This document shows positions 54,971-63,913 of a stretch of DNA of 64,000 nt, piece after piece. This DNA comes from Kocuria sp. (GTDB lineage: Bacteria > Actinomycetota > Actinomycetes > Actinomycetales > Micrococcaceae): NCBI RefSeq assembly GCF_030530945.1, contig NZ_JAUMTZ010000003.1:109972-173971 (forward strand). Reading direction: 5' to 3'. Within the stretch, counting starts at the first letter, position 1. Each line of letters starts with the position of its first letter. The notes beneath the pieces were generated by a model. That model ran no database searches, had not been told where the DNA came from, and saw nothing but the letters and a program-made list of their open reading frames with translations. The position numbers and the translations under genes were made by a program.

Positions 54971-56139
54971 GCATCCACAGCATGACGCCCACCCCGGCGT
55001 TCGCGGACGACACCCACTGGGAGCATCCTCACCCCCGGCGCGGGTTCTTCACGGACACCTCCATCTGCATCGGCTGCAAGGCCTGCGAGGTGGCCTGCAA
55101 GGAGTGGAACCGCAATCCCGTGGACTCGGACTACGAGATCCTGGGCTCCTCCTACGACAACACGGGCGGTCTCGGCGCGGACACGTGGCGCCACGTGGCG
55201 TTCATCGAGCAGCCCAAGGAGCGCATCGAGGAGGCCCGGGAGTCCGGGCGTGCCCTGGTGAGCCTGGGCATGCCGCGCGTGGGTCCGCCCGCGGCGTCGC
55301 CGGCCCCGGCTGCCGGTGGATGCGCGTGTGGTTCTGCGGCACCGGCCTCGGGGGACGCCGCCGGGTGCGGCTGCGCGGCACCCTCCGCAACCGCTGCGCC
55401 GGCCACCGGTGGCTGCGGCTCCGCGGGCGGCTGCGGCTGCTCCTCCGGGGGTGGCTCGGGGTCGGGCGTCGGCGCGGACGGCTCGCCCGTGCTGGACACC
55501 CCCGACTTCCGCTGGCTCATGTCCTCGGACGTGTGTAAGCACTGCACCCACGCCGGGTGCCTGGACGTGTGCCCCACGGGCGCGCTGTTCCGCACCGAGT
55601 TCGGCACCGTGGTGGTCCAGGAGGACATCTGCAACGGCTGCGGCACGTGCGTGGCCGGGTGCCCGTTCGGGGTGATCGAGCGCCGCAACGACGGCCTGGT
55701 GGAGCCCAAGACCCAGCGCGGCGCGCCCCCCATGCCGGACACCGTGAAGGTCCCGCAGGACGGCATCGCCCAGAAGTGCACCCTGTGCTACGACCGGATG
55801 AAGGAGGACCAGACCCCGGCGTGCGCCCAGGCGTGTCCCACCACCTCCATCAAGTACGGGGAGCGTGAGGCCATGCTGGAGTCCGCGCACCAGCGGGTGG
55901 CCCAGCTGCACGAGCAGGGCAGGACCGAGGCACGGCTCTACGGCGCCAACCCCAAGGACGGGGTGGGCGGCACGGGCTCCGTGTTCCTGCTGCTGGACGA
56001 GCCCGAGGTGTACGGACTGCCGCCGGACCCCCGGGTTCCCACCGCAGACCTGCCGCGCATGTTCAAGCGCGCCGGCATGGCGGTCGCGGGCATGCTGGCC
56101 CTCGGGGCCGTGGCGTTCACGGCGGGTGATCGCGCGTGA
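54967..56139 (+). CDS. fdhB: formate dehydrogenase iron-sulfur subunit with cysteine-rich insert
   Basis: A 390-residue electron-transfer subunit. Four ferredoxin-type cysteine groups are visible: CIGCKACEVACKEW, CKHCTHAGCLDVCPTG, CNGCGTCVAGCPFG and CTLCYDRMKEDQTPACAQACPT. Between the first and second is an insert of about 65 residues (near 100-170), with seven Cys in a Gly/Ala/Ser-rich stretch (residues about 119-158), not needed for the usual clusters. A C-terminal hydrophobic helix anchors it. The GTG start overlaps the fdhA stop; ATG 54982 is an alternative. Confidence 0.9.
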   Translation: MSIHSMTPTPAFADDTHWEHPHPRRGFFTDTSICIGCKACEVACKEWNRNPVDSDYEILGSSYDNTGGLGADTWRHVAFIEQPKERIEEARESGRALVSLGMPRVGPPAASPAPAAGGCACGSAAPASGDAAGCGCAAPSATAAPATGGCGSAGGCGCSSGGGSGSGVGADGSPVLDTPDFRWLMSSDVCKHCTHAGCLDVCPTGALFRTEFGTVVVQEDICNGCGTCVAGCPFGVIERRNDGLVEPKTQRGAPPMPDTVKVPQDGIAQKCTLCYDRMKEDQTPACAQACPTTSIKYGEREAMLESAHQRVAQLHEQGRTEARLYGANPKDGVGGTGSVFLLLDEPEVYGLPPDPRVPTADLPRMFKRAGMAVAGMLALGAVAFTAGDRA

Positions 56140-57236
56140 GCCTCTCTCCCTACGACAGCTACCGCCCGCCGGAGGAGCCGCGCCGCAGGCGCCGCCGTCG
56201 CAACCGCCCGCCCGGAGGGGGCGCGTTCCGCCGCGGGGGAGGGGACGGCTCCCGCGAGGTTGCCATGGTGCCGGAGCCGGAGTTCACCTCCTACTACGGC
56301 CGCCCCATCGTGAAGGCCCCGCCGTGGGACTCCAAGATCGCCGCGTACCTGTTCCTGGGCGGGCTGGCCGGAGGGTCCTCGATCCTCGCGCTGGGTGCCC
56401 ACCTCACCGGGCGCGAGGCCCTGCGCCGCAACAGCCGCCTGGGTGCGCTGGGCGCGGCGGGGCTCGGGACCGTGGCCCTCGTGCTGGACCTGGGCCGCCC
56501 GGAGCGCTTCCTCCACATGATGCGCACCTTCAAGCCCACCTCTCCCATGAGCCTGGGATCCTGGCTGCTCGCGGTGTTCGCCACGAACGCTGGCGTGGCC
56601 GCCGCCATCGAGGTGGACCGCATGACGGGTGAGCGCCTGCCACTGGGCCCGCTGCGTCCCGCGGTGCACCTCCTGGAGCTGCCCACGAGCATCGGCGCCG
56701 GCGTGCTGGGCGCTCCGCTGGCCGCGTACACCGCCGTGCTGCTCGGGGACACCTCCGTGCCCACGTGGCACGAGATGCACGGGCACCTGCCGTTCGTCTT
56801 CGTCAGCTCGGCGTCCCTGGCCTCCGGGGGCATGGCGCTCGTCACCACGCCGGTGGCGCAGACGGGACCTGCCCGCCTGTTCGCCGTGGCCGGTGTGGCC
56901 GGGGAGCTCGTGGCCATGCGGGTCATGAAGAGGCACATGGACCCGGTGGCCGTGGAACCGCTCGAACAGGGCAAGCCCGGCACGTGGCTGGAGTGGAGCG
57001 AGCGGCTCTCCATCGCCGGCGGTCTCGGCGTGCTCCTGGGCGGACGACGCCGCTGGGTCGCCGCCGCCTCCGGGGCCGCCCTCATGGCGTCCTCCGCCCT
57101 CACCCGCTTCGGCGTGTTCTGGGCCGGGAAGGAGTCCGTGAAGGACCCCAAGTACACCGTGGTCCCGCAGCGCAACCGCCTCAACAGGCGCCGCGCCGCG
57201 GGCATCACGGACGACTCCATCACCACCGGCGTGTGA
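56136..57236 (+). CDS. NrfD/PsrC-type membrane subunit of formate dehydrogenase
   Basis: A 366-residue membrane protein with about eight hydrophobic helices, resembling the quinone-reactive NrfD/PsrC family (YLFLGGLAGGSSILALGAHL; LDLGRPERFLHMMRTFKPTS). The first about 60 residues are very Arg/Pro-rich and cytoplasmic. It replaces the cytochrome b subunit FdnI. The GTG start overlaps the fdhB stop (GTGA), so the three subunits are coupled. Confidence 0.88.
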   Translation: MSLSPYDSYRPPEEPRRRRRRRNRPPGGGAFRRGGGDGSREVAMVPEPEFTSYYGRPIVKAPPWDSKIAAYLFLGGLAGGSSILALGAHLTGREALRRNSRLGALGAAGLGTVALVLDLGRPERFLHMMRTFKPTSPMSLGSWLLAVFATNAGVAAAIEVDRMTGERLPLGPLRPAVHLLELPTSIGAGVLGAPLAAYTAVLLGDTSVPTWHEMHGHLPFVFVSSASLASGGMALVTTPVAQTGPARLFAVAGVAGELVAMRVMKRHMDPVAVEPLEQGKPGTWLEWSERLSIAGGLGVLLGGRRRWVAAASGAALMASSALTRFGVFWAGKESVKDPKYTVVPQRNRLNRRRAAGITDDSITTGV

Positions 57237-57240
57237 CGAA

Positions 57241-57281
57241 GGCGGGTGCGGTGCCACCATGACGACCGCGCCGCACCCGCC
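57241..57281. terminator. hairpin between the formate dehydrogenase operon and selD
   Basis: An 11-bp stem (57241-57251 with 57271-57281) with a 19-nt loop, between convergent genes. Confidence 0.6.
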
Positions 57282-57294
57282 CGGCCCGCCGCTC

Positions 57295-58347
57295 TCAGCG
57301 CACCGTCACGAAGATGTCCGCGCCCTCGGGGAGTACCGTGGTCTCGCCGATCACGGGGTAGCCGGGAACCTCGCCCACCACCAGCAGGCCGCCCGAGGTC
57401 TGGGCGTCCGCGAGCAGCAGCAGCTGCTCCTCGGTGATGCCGTCCCCGGCGCCCAGGTGCGGTCGCACCCAGTCCAGGTTGCGCCGGGTGCCGCCGGAGA
57501 CGAACCCGTCCCGCAGGGCCTCGGCCGCGCCGTCTACCAGAGGCACGGCGGAGGCGTCCAGGGTGGCGGCCACACCGGAGGCGCGACACATCTTGTAGAG
57601 GTGGCCCAGCAGCCCGAAGCCGGTCACGTCCGTGGCGGCCTCGACACCCGCGGCCAGTGCGGCCCGAGAGGCGTCCCTGTTCAGGGACGTCATGGTCTCG
57701 ATGGCCGCGGGGAACACCTCACCCGTGGCCTTGTGGCGGTTGTTGAGCAGCCCCACGCCGATCGGCTTGGTGAGGGTGATGGGCAGACCCGCCCGGGCGG
57801 CGTCGTTGCGCATGAGCCGCTGGGGGTCCGCCGTGCCGGTGACCGCCATGCCGTAGGTGGGCTCCGGGGCGTCGATGGAGTGCCCGCCGATCACCGGGCA
57901 CCCCGCCTGCGAGGCGACGTCCAGCCCGCCCTGCAGCACCTCGGACATCAGCTCCATGGGCAGAAGCTCGCGCGGCCACCCCACCAGGTTGATGGCCACC
58001 ACGGGCGTGCCACCCATGGCGTAGACGTCCGAGAGCGCGTTCGCGGCGGCGATCCGCCCCCAGTCGTGGGCGCTGTCCACCACGGGGGTGAAGAAGTCCG
58101 CGGTGGAGAGCACGGCGAGGTCGGGGCGCACCAGGACGGCCGCGGCGTCGTCGCCGTCGTCCAGGCCCACCAGGACGTCCGGAGCGTTCTGGCCGGTGAG
58201 CCCGCGCACGGCCTCCTCCAGCTCGCCCGGCGGGATCTTGCACGCGCACCCGCCCCCGTGGGCGTAGCTCGTGAGGCGGCCGGTGCCCCCGGGGGAGCCC
58301 TCCGGGTGGGTCGTGGTGTTCGCGGGGGTGGGGTGTGGGCCAGTCAT
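57295..58347 (-). CDS. selD: selenide, water dikinase
   Basis: A 350-residue enzyme making selenophosphate from selenide and ATP. The catalytic motif HGGGCACKIPP carries Cys and Lys (a Cys form, not Sec). Further conserved parts are VLVGLDDGDDAAAV, TADFFTPVVDSAHDWG and NLVGWPRELLPMELM. The ATG is 6 nt after a TATGCT box. It is convergent to the formate dehydrogenase genes and divergent from the tRNA-Sec gene. Confidence 0.95.
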   Translation of the reverse strand: MTGPHPTPANTTTHPEGSPGGTGRLTSYAHGGGCACKIPPGELEEAVRGLTGQNAPDVLVGLDDGDDAAAVLVRPDLAVLSTADFFTPVVDSAHDWGRIAAANALSDVYAMGGTPVVAINLVGWPRELLPMELMSEVLQGGLDVASQAGCPVIGGHSIDAPEPTYGMAVTGTADPQRLMRNDAARAGLPITLTKPIGVGLLNNRHKATGEVFPAAIETMTSLNRDASRAALAAGVEAATDVTGFGLLGHLYKMCRASGVAATLDASAVPLVDGAAEALRDGFVSGGTRRNLDWVRPHLGAGDGITEEQLLLLADAQTSGGLLVVGEVPGYPVIGETTVLPEGADIFVTVR

Positions 58348-58353
58348 GGCTCC

Positions 58354-58359
58354 AGCATA
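58354..58359 (-). promoter_or_regulatory. -10 box of selD
   Basis: TATGCT on the minus strand, ending 6 nt before the selD ATG. Confidence 0.5.
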
Positions 58360-58418
58360 GGAACCGGGTCGGACAGCCTGCTGAGCGTCCGTCCGGGGGC
58401 GGTGATACATTCGCTGGC

Positions 58419-58513
58419 GGAGGCGTCCGTGTCCTGGTGGGCGCCCCGGTCTTCAAAACCGGTGAGACCGAGCAGCTCGGTCTGGCGGGTTCGATTCCCG
58501 TCCGCCTCCGCCA
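58419..58513 (+). tRNA. selC: tRNA-Sec (anticodon TCA)
   Basis: A 95-nt gene including CCA. The long acceptor stem begins GGAGGCG and ends CGCCTCCG-CCA. The anticodon loop CTTCAAA gives TCA. The long extra arm (AGACCGAG-CAG-CTCGGTCT) and T loop TTCGATT are typical of selenocysteine tRNA. Confidence 0.95.
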
Positions 58514-58587
58514 ACCATCCGGCCCCGGGCCACCTCCGCCCGGGTTCACCGTGCCGGTCACCACCCCCAGGCCCGCAAGGAGCTCCC

Positions 58588-59895
58588 GTGAGCGATGAGG
58601 ACCCCCGCCGCCGCGTTCCCCGCACCGACCGCGTTCTCGCGGACGAGCGCGTGGTGCGTGCGGGCGCCTCGCTCGCCCCCGCCGCCGTGCGGGCCGCGGT
58701 CACGGCGGCCCAGGCCCGGGTGCGCGCCGGGGAGATCGCGCCCGACGACGTCGTCCCAGCCGTGGTCGCCGAGCTCACCTCTCGGGGCGCCTGCTCCCTG
58801 ACGCCCGTGCTCAACGCCACGGGCGTGGTGGTGCACACCAACCTGGGACGGGCGCCGCTGTCCGAGGCCGCGCGCCAGGCCCTGCTGGACGCCTCCGGGT
58901 ACGTGGACGTGGAGCTGGACCTCGCCACGGGCCAGCGCTCCCGGCGGGGAGTGGCCGCCCGCGAGGCCCTGCTGGAGGCCTGCCCCGCCGCGGAGGACGC
59001 CCTGGTCGTTACCAACGGCGCGGCCGCCCTGGTGCTCGCGACCACCGCCCTGGCCGGGAACGGGGAGGTGGTGATCAGCCGCGGGGAGTTCGTGGAGATC
59101 GGTGCCGGGTTCCGGCTCTCGGACCTCATGGAGTCCACGGGCGCGCGGCTGCGCGAGGTGGGCACCACCAACCGCACCCACCCGGAGGACTACCGCGCCG
59201 CGCTGGGCCCGGAGACCGGCTGCCTCCTGAAGGTCCACCCCAGCAACTTCCGGGTGGAGGGCTTCACGTCCTCCGTGCCGCTGGCCGAGCTGCGCGCGCT
59301 CGCCGACGAGTTCCACGTGCCGCTGGTGGTGGACGTGGGCAGCGGGCTCCTCACCCCGGATCCGTCCCTCCCGGACGAGCCGAGCCTGTCCGAGGCCCTG
59401 GAGGCGGGTGCGGACGCGGTGATCGCCAGCGGCGACAAGCTCTTCGGCGGGCCCCAGGCCGGTCTGCTGCTGGGGCGTTCGGAGACCATCCAGCGCCTGG
59501 CGCGCTTCCCCCTGGCCCGCGCCGTGCGGGCGGACAAGCTCACGCTCGCGGCGCTGGAGGCCACGCTGCGCGGCGGCCCCGCACCCGTGGCCCGTGCGCT
59601 GCACGCGGACCCGCGGACTCTCCACGCCCGGGCGCAGCGGCTCGCGGATGCGGTGGGCGCGGAGGTGGTTCCGCACGACGGCCGCGTGGGCGGCGGCGGG
59701 GCCCCGGGCGTGCCCCTGCCGGGCTGGGCCGTGCGGCTGCCCGAGGCCGCCGCCCGCGCCCTGCGCCTGGGCACCCCCGCCGTGCTGCCCCGCGTGCACG
59801 ACGGCGCGTGCCTCGTGGATCCGCGCTGCGTCCCGGAGGCGGAGGACCCGGTCCTGGAACGGGCCGTCTCCGCCGCCCTGGACGGGGTGCGCTGA
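58588..59895 (+). CDS. selA: L-seryl-tRNA(Sec) selenium transferase
   Basis: A 435-residue PLP enzyme that converts Ser-tRNA(Sec) to Sec-tRNA(Sec). LNATGVVVHTNLGRAPLSEAA is the typical SelA start. VTNGAAALVLAT and NFRVEGFTSSVP follow. The PLP-binding motif is SGDKLFGGPQAGLLLG, with Lys near residue 289. AAGGAG lies 6 nt before the GTG. It overlaps selB by one base (TGATG). Confidence 0.95.
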   Translation: MSDEDPRRRVPRTDRVLADERVVRAGASLAPAAVRAAVTAAQARVRAGEIAPDDVVPAVVAELTSRGACSLTPVLNATGVVVHTNLGRAPLSEAARQALLDASGYVDVELDLATGQRSRRGVAAREALLEACPAAEDALVVTNGAAALVLATTALAGNGEVVISRGEFVEIGAGFRLSDLMESTGARLREVGTTNRTHPEDYRAALGPETGCLLKVHPSNFRVEGFTSSVPLAELRALADEFHVPLVVDVGSGLLTPDPSLPDEPSLSEALEAGADAVIASGDKLFGGPQAGLLLGRSETIQRLARFPLARAVRADKLTLAALEATLRGGPAPVARALHADPRTLHARAQRLADAVGAEVVPHDGRVGGGGAPGVPLPGWAVRLPEAAARALRLGTPAVLPRVHDGACLVDPRCVPEAEDPVLERAVSAALDGVR

Positions 59896-61682
59896 TGCAC
59901 GTGGTGGCCACCGCCGGGCACGTGGACCACGGCAAGTCCACCCTGGTGCGGGCGCTCACGGGCATCGAGCCGGACCGCTGGGACGAGGAGAAGCAGCGCG
60001 GACTCACCATCGACCTGGGCTTCGCGTGGACGGAGCTCCCCTCGGGGAAGCACGTGGCGTTCGTGGACGTCCCCGGCCACGAGCGGTTCCTGGGCAACAT
60101 GCTGGCCGGTGTGGGGCCCGCTCCGGTGGTGGTGTTCGTGGTGGCCGCGGACGAGGGCTGGCAGGCCCAGTCCTCCGACCACCGGGACGCCGTGGCCGCC
60201 CTCGGCATCCGGCACGGGCTCATCGTGGTCACCAAGGCCGACCGTGCGCCGGAGCGGGTGGACGCCGTCGTCGCCCAGGCCCGTGCCCAGCTCGCGGCCA
60301 CCGGGCTCGGAGAGGCGCCCGCCGTGGCCGTCTCCGCGCAGCACGGAACCGGCCTCGACGACTTCCGCGCGGCGCTCGACGCCGTCCTCACCCGCGTTCC
60401 CGTGCCCTCGCCCGACGCCCGGATCCGGTTGTGGATCGACCGTGCCTTCACGATCTCCGGCGCCGGCACCGTGGTCACCGGAACCCTCACCGCGGGGACC
60501 CTGCGGGTGGGGGAGCGCATGACGCTGCGCGGACCGGAGGGGGAGCGGAGCGTCACCGTGCGCTCCCTGCAGAGCCAGAACACGGCGGTGCAGCACATCG
60601 GGCCCACCAACCGGGTGGCGGTGAACCTGCGGGGGGTGGACAAGCAGCGCATCCACCGCGGGGACGTTCTGCTGACCCCGGACTCCTGGCCCGCCACGGA
60701 CCTGCTGGAGGTCCGCCGCGACCGCGGAGCGCCGTTCACGGAGGTTCCCGAGGAGCTCGTGGTGCACGCCGGGACCGCCGGCGTGGGCGCGCGCCTCCGC
60801 CCCCTGGACGGCGACCACGCCCGCCTGCGGCTGGACCACGCCCTCACGCTCGTGCCCGGGGACCGGCTCGTGCTGCGCTACCCCGGGGCGCGCGTCGTCG
60901 TGGGCGGTGCCCGCGTCCTGGACGTGGACCCGCCCGCGCTGGACCGCCGCGGTGCGGCCGCGCGCGAGGCAGCCCGGCTCGCGGCCATCCCGGCCACCGG
61001 TGATCCCGTGGCCGAGACCGTCAAGCACGGCGCGGTGCCGGTGTCCCGGCTGCAGCTGCTGGGGTTTTCCGTGACGGGAGCGCCGCCGGCCGACGTGCTC
61101 GCCGCCCAGGGCTGGTGGATCCACGCCCCACACCTGCGGGAGTGGGCGCAGTCGCTGACGCGGGCCGTGAGAGCCGAGCACGAGCGCGACGCGCTGTCCC
61201 GAGGGCTGTCCCGCGGTGCCGCTGCCGCGGTGCTCGGGGCCCCCGCCGCCGAGGTCCTGGACACCGTGGTCGCCGCCGCGGGTCTCGAGGAACGGGACGG
61301 CCACCTCACCGTCCCCGGCCGCACCGCGGGTCTCGGCGCCGCGGAGCGCGGGGTCGCGGAGGTCGAGCACCGGCTGCGGGCCCGCCCGTTCGCCGCACCC
61401 GAGGCATACGAGCTCGACGCCCTGCGCCTGGGCCCGCGCGAGCTCGCCGCGGCGCAGCGGACGGGCAGGCTGCTGCGGCTGCCGGGCGACGTCGTGCTGC
61501 TGCCCACCGCGCCCGCGCTCGCCATGCGCGAGCTGGCCCGGCTGCCGCAGCCCTTCACCACAAGCCAGGCGCGCCAGGCGTGGCAGACCACGCGCCGCGT
61601 GGCGATCCCCCTCCTGGAGCACCTGGACGCCAAGGGCTGGACGCGGCGCGAGGACGGGAGCAGGCGCAGCATCGTCCGGTGA
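59895..61682 (+). CDS. selB: selenocysteine-specific elongation factor
   Basis: A 595-residue GTPase that brings Sec-tRNA(Sec) to UGA codons followed by a SECIS hairpin. GHVDHGKSTLVRALTG is the P-loop (residues 8-23). Switch regions and VDVPGHERFLGNMLAG follow, then VTKADRA. EF-Tu-like domains II and III come next. The C-terminal winged-helix repeats that bind SECIS RNA occupy residues about 370-595. It is directly coupled to selA. Confidence 0.95.
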   Translation: MHVVATAGHVDHGKSTLVRALTGIEPDRWDEEKQRGLTIDLGFAWTELPSGKHVAFVDVPGHERFLGNMLAGVGPAPVVVFVVAADEGWQAQSSDHRDAVAALGIRHGLIVVTKADRAPERVDAVVAQARAQLAATGLGEAPAVAVSAQHGTGLDDFRAALDAVLTRVPVPSPDARIRLWIDRAFTISGAGTVVTGTLTAGTLRVGERMTLRGPEGERSVTVRSLQSQNTAVQHIGPTNRVAVNLRGVDKQRIHRGDVLLTPDSWPATDLLEVRRDRGAPFTEVPEELVVHAGTAGVGARLRPLDGDHARLRLDHALTLVPGDRLVLRYPGARVVVGGARVLDVDPPALDRRGAAAREAARLAAIPATGDPVAETVKHGAVPVSRLQLLGFSVTGAPPADVLAAQGWWIHAPHLREWAQSLTRAVRAEHERDALSRGLSRGAAAAVLGAPAAEVLDTVVAAAGLEERDGHLTVPGRTAGLGAAERGVAEVEHRLRARPFAAPEAYELDALRLGPRELAAAQRTGRLLRLPGDVVLLPTAPALAMRELARLPQPFTTSQARQAWQTTRRVAIPLLEHLDAKGWTRREDGSRRSIVR

Positions 61683-61875
61683 CGGAATCTCCCACCGCAC
61701 GCGGCGGAGAACGCGCCGTGAGCGAAATCCTCTCCCCGGAGAAGCCGCGTCCGGTTAGCGTCGTGGTTACGACACGGCGCACCGCTGCCGCCGGCCCCTC
61801 CAGGGCCGCGGGCGGATGCCCACTCCACGACCGCACGAACCGGACCCCCGGTCCGGACACACCCAAGGAGCAGTC

Positions 61876-62259
61876 ATGACCGAGACCCCCGCACAGAACC
61901 CGCAGGACCAGAACGCGCAGCCGCCGCTGGAGAACGGCACCCCGGACGGCTCCGTGCCGCAGGCGGCCGCCCAGACCGGTGCGCCCCAGAACGCGGGCGC
62001 CCGGAACGGTGCCGCCCAGGGTGGCGCTGCGCAGAACGGTGCGCCCCAGGGCGAGACCATCGGCGCCACCGGGGACGCCCAGGACTCCACCCTGGAGAAG
62101 GACCCCTCGGAGTGGGTCAGCGGGGACGAGCCCATGACCGCGGCGCAGAAGTCCTACCTGGACACCCTCGCCAAGCAGGCCGGGGAGGAGCTGCCCGCGG
62201 ACCTCACCAAGGCGCAGGCTTCCGAGCACATCGAGCGGCTCAAGGGCTCCTCGAACTGA
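61876..62259 (+). CDS. DUF3072 domain protein
   Basis: A 127-residue protein. The N-terminal half is low-complexity Gln/Ala/Gly/Asn with imperfect repeats around APQNGA. The C-terminal DUF3072 segment (WVSGDEPMTAAQKSYLDTLA to the end) is a short helical domain common in actinobacteria, without known function. AAGGAG lies upstream of the ATG. Confidence 0.8.
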   Translation: MTETPAQNPQDQNAQPPLENGTPDGSVPQAAAQTGAPQNAGARNGAAQGGAAQNGAPQGETIGATGDAQDSTLEKDPSEWVSGDEPMTAAQKSYLDTLAKQAGEELPADLTKAQASEHIERLKGSSN

Positions 62260-62272
62260 GCTCCTCCGCCCG

Positions 62273-62313
62273 CAGCGCCCCGCTGTGCCCGCCCAGGGCG
62301 CCGCGGGGCGCTG
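62273..62313. terminator. hairpin after the DUF3072 gene
   Basis: A perfect 11-bp stem (62273-62283 with 62303-62313) with a structured loop. Confidence 0.65.
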
Positions 62314-62369
62314 CCGTCTGCACCGGACGCGGCGGCGTCGTCGGCTTGGGCGTGGTCCGGGCGGGGCAG

Positions 62370-62375
62370 TAGATT
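62370..62375 (+). promoter_or_regulatory. -10 box of the alpha/beta hydrolase gene
   Basis: TAGATT ending 7 nt before the GTG at 62383. It favours that start over the TTG at 62374. Confidence 0.4.
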
Positions 62376-62382
62376 GACCCGC

Positions 62383-63210
62383 GTGCCACAGGATGCGAAG
62401 CCCACGTTGCAGACCACGCTGATCGGATCGGGGGAGCGCCGTCTGGTGTTCCTGCACGGGCTGTTCGGGCGCGGCAAGAACTTCACGAACATCGCCAAGG
62501 GGCTGCAGCCGCAGTTCCAGTGCCTGCTCGTGGACCTGCCCAACCACGGGGGCTCGGCGTGGACGGAGACCTTCGGCTACGCCGCCATGGCGGACACCGT
62601 GGCCGAGGAGCTGCGCGGCGGGTTCGCGGCGGAGGGCCCCGTGGACGTGCTCGGGCACTCCATGGGCGGGAAGGTCGCCATGGTCCTGGCCCTGCGCCAC
62701 CCGGAGCTGGTGCGTCGGCTCGTGGTGGAGGACATCGCCCCCGTGGACTCCCTGGAGGCGGACGCGGCGTCCTCGCGGGGGAACTTCGAGCACCTGCTCG
62801 GCTCGCTCAAGCGCCTGGACCTCACCGGCCTGACCCACCGCTCCCAGGCCGACGCCGCTCTGCGCGCCGACGTCCCCAGCGACATGGTCCGCGGCTTCCT
62901 CCTGCAGAACCTGCGCCACCGCGAGGGCGGCTTCGCCTGGCAGCCCAACCTGGACCTGCTCCACGCGCAGCTGGGCGCCGTGGGCGGCTGGCCCGCCCAG
63001 GACGTGGCGGGCCGGACCTTCACCGGACCCGTGTTGTGGATGGCCGGGGAGAACTCCCCCTACATCCAGGAGGCGGACGTGCCCGTGATGCGGGCGCTGT
63101 TCCCGAGGACCGTGCGGATCACCGTGCGCGGCGCGAGCCACTGGGTGCACGCGGACCGTCCGGACGAGGTCATCATGGCCCTGCGCTCCTTCCTTCTCGC
63201 CGAGCGCTGA
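62383..63210 (+). CDS. alpha/beta hydrolase, YbfF-like esterase
   Basis: A 275-residue hydrolase. VFLHGLFGRGKNF is the oxyanion-hole region. The nucleophile elbow is GHSMGG with Ser near residue 92. The catalytic His is probably in GASHWVHADRPDEV. A central lid segment follows the elbow. The YbfF/ABHD11 family hydrolyses acyl esters, including acyl-CoA in E. coli YbfF. The exact substrate is unknown. Confidence 0.85.
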   Translation: MPQDAKPTLQTTLIGSGERRLVFLHGLFGRGKNFTNIAKGLQPQFQCLLVDLPNHGGSAWTETFGYAAMADTVAEELRGGFAAEGPVDVLGHSMGGKVAMVLALRHPELVRRLVVEDIAPVDSLEADAASSRGNFEHLLGSLKRLDLTGLTHRSQADAALRADVPSDMVRGFLLQNLRHREGGFAWQPNLDLLHAQLGAVGGWPAQDVAGRTFTGPVLWMAGENSPYIQEADVPVMRALFPRTVRITVRGASHWVHADRPDEVIMALRSFLLAER

Positions 63211-63329
63211 CGGCGGCGGGACCTCCGGCCCGAACCGGGGACGGCGGCTGGAGCGGGCACCGCCCCTGCCGTTGGTGCTCCACGGGCCGCCCGCACGCTC
63301 CCACCCGCGAGGGCGTCGGCGGCGCCGCC

Positions 63330-63335
63330 TACCAT
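63330..63335 (+). promoter_or_regulatory. -10 box of the mug gene
   Basis: TACCAT ending 8 nt before the ATG at 63344. Confidence 0.45.
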
Positions 63336-63343
63336 GGCGACCC

Positions 63344-63913
63344 ATGGGATTCTCACGCGCCGAACTCGACTCCTACCGGGACCGCACCGTCCCGGACCTG
63401 CTGCCGGACCCGCTGCGGCTGCTGTTCGTGGGCATCAACCCCGGGCTGTGGACCGCCGCCACCGGGGCGCACTTCGCCCGGCCGGGCAACCGCTTCTACC
63501 CCGCGCTGCACCGGGCGGGTGTCACGGACACCCTGATCGACGCCGCGGATGGCTACCGTCCCGAGGACCTGGTGCAGCTCACCGGGCGGGGCATCGGGAT
63601 CAGCAACGTGTGCCCCCGCGCCAGCGCCCGGGCCGACGAGCTCACGCGGGAGGAGCTGCACGAAGGGGGCCGACGGCTGGACCGGCTGGTCGGCGAGAGG
63701 AAGCCCGCGGTGGTCGCGGTGCTCGGCATCACCGCCTACCGGGCCGCCTTCGACCGGCCCAAGGCCCGCACGGGGCGGCAGGACTCGCCCTGGCCGGGCA
63801 CGGAACTGTACGTGGCACCGAACCCCAGCGGTCTGAACGCACACTCGTCCCTGGATGACCTCGCCGGGGCGTACGGGGAGATCGCCCGGGCCGCGGGCAT
63901 CGCCACGTCCTGA
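63344..63913 (+). CDS. mug: mismatch-specific uracil-DNA glycosylase
   Basis: A 189-residue UDG-superfamily enzyme removing uracil from G:U mismatches, or ethenocytosine. The active-site motif is FVGINPGLWTAATGAHFARP near residue 25, with Asn as the catalytic residue of the Mug type. The DNA-wedging motif is NPSGLNAH near residue 165. The length is normal for Mug. Confidence 0.9.
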   Translation: MGFSRAELDSYRDRTVPDLLPDPLRLLFVGINPGLWTAATGAHFARPGNRFYPALHRAGVTDTLIDAADGYRPEDLVQLTGRGIGISNVCPRASARADELTREELHEGGRRLDRLVGERKPAVVAVLGITAYRAAFDRPKARTGRQDSPWPGTELYVAPNPSGLNAHSSLDDLAGAYGEIARAAGIATS

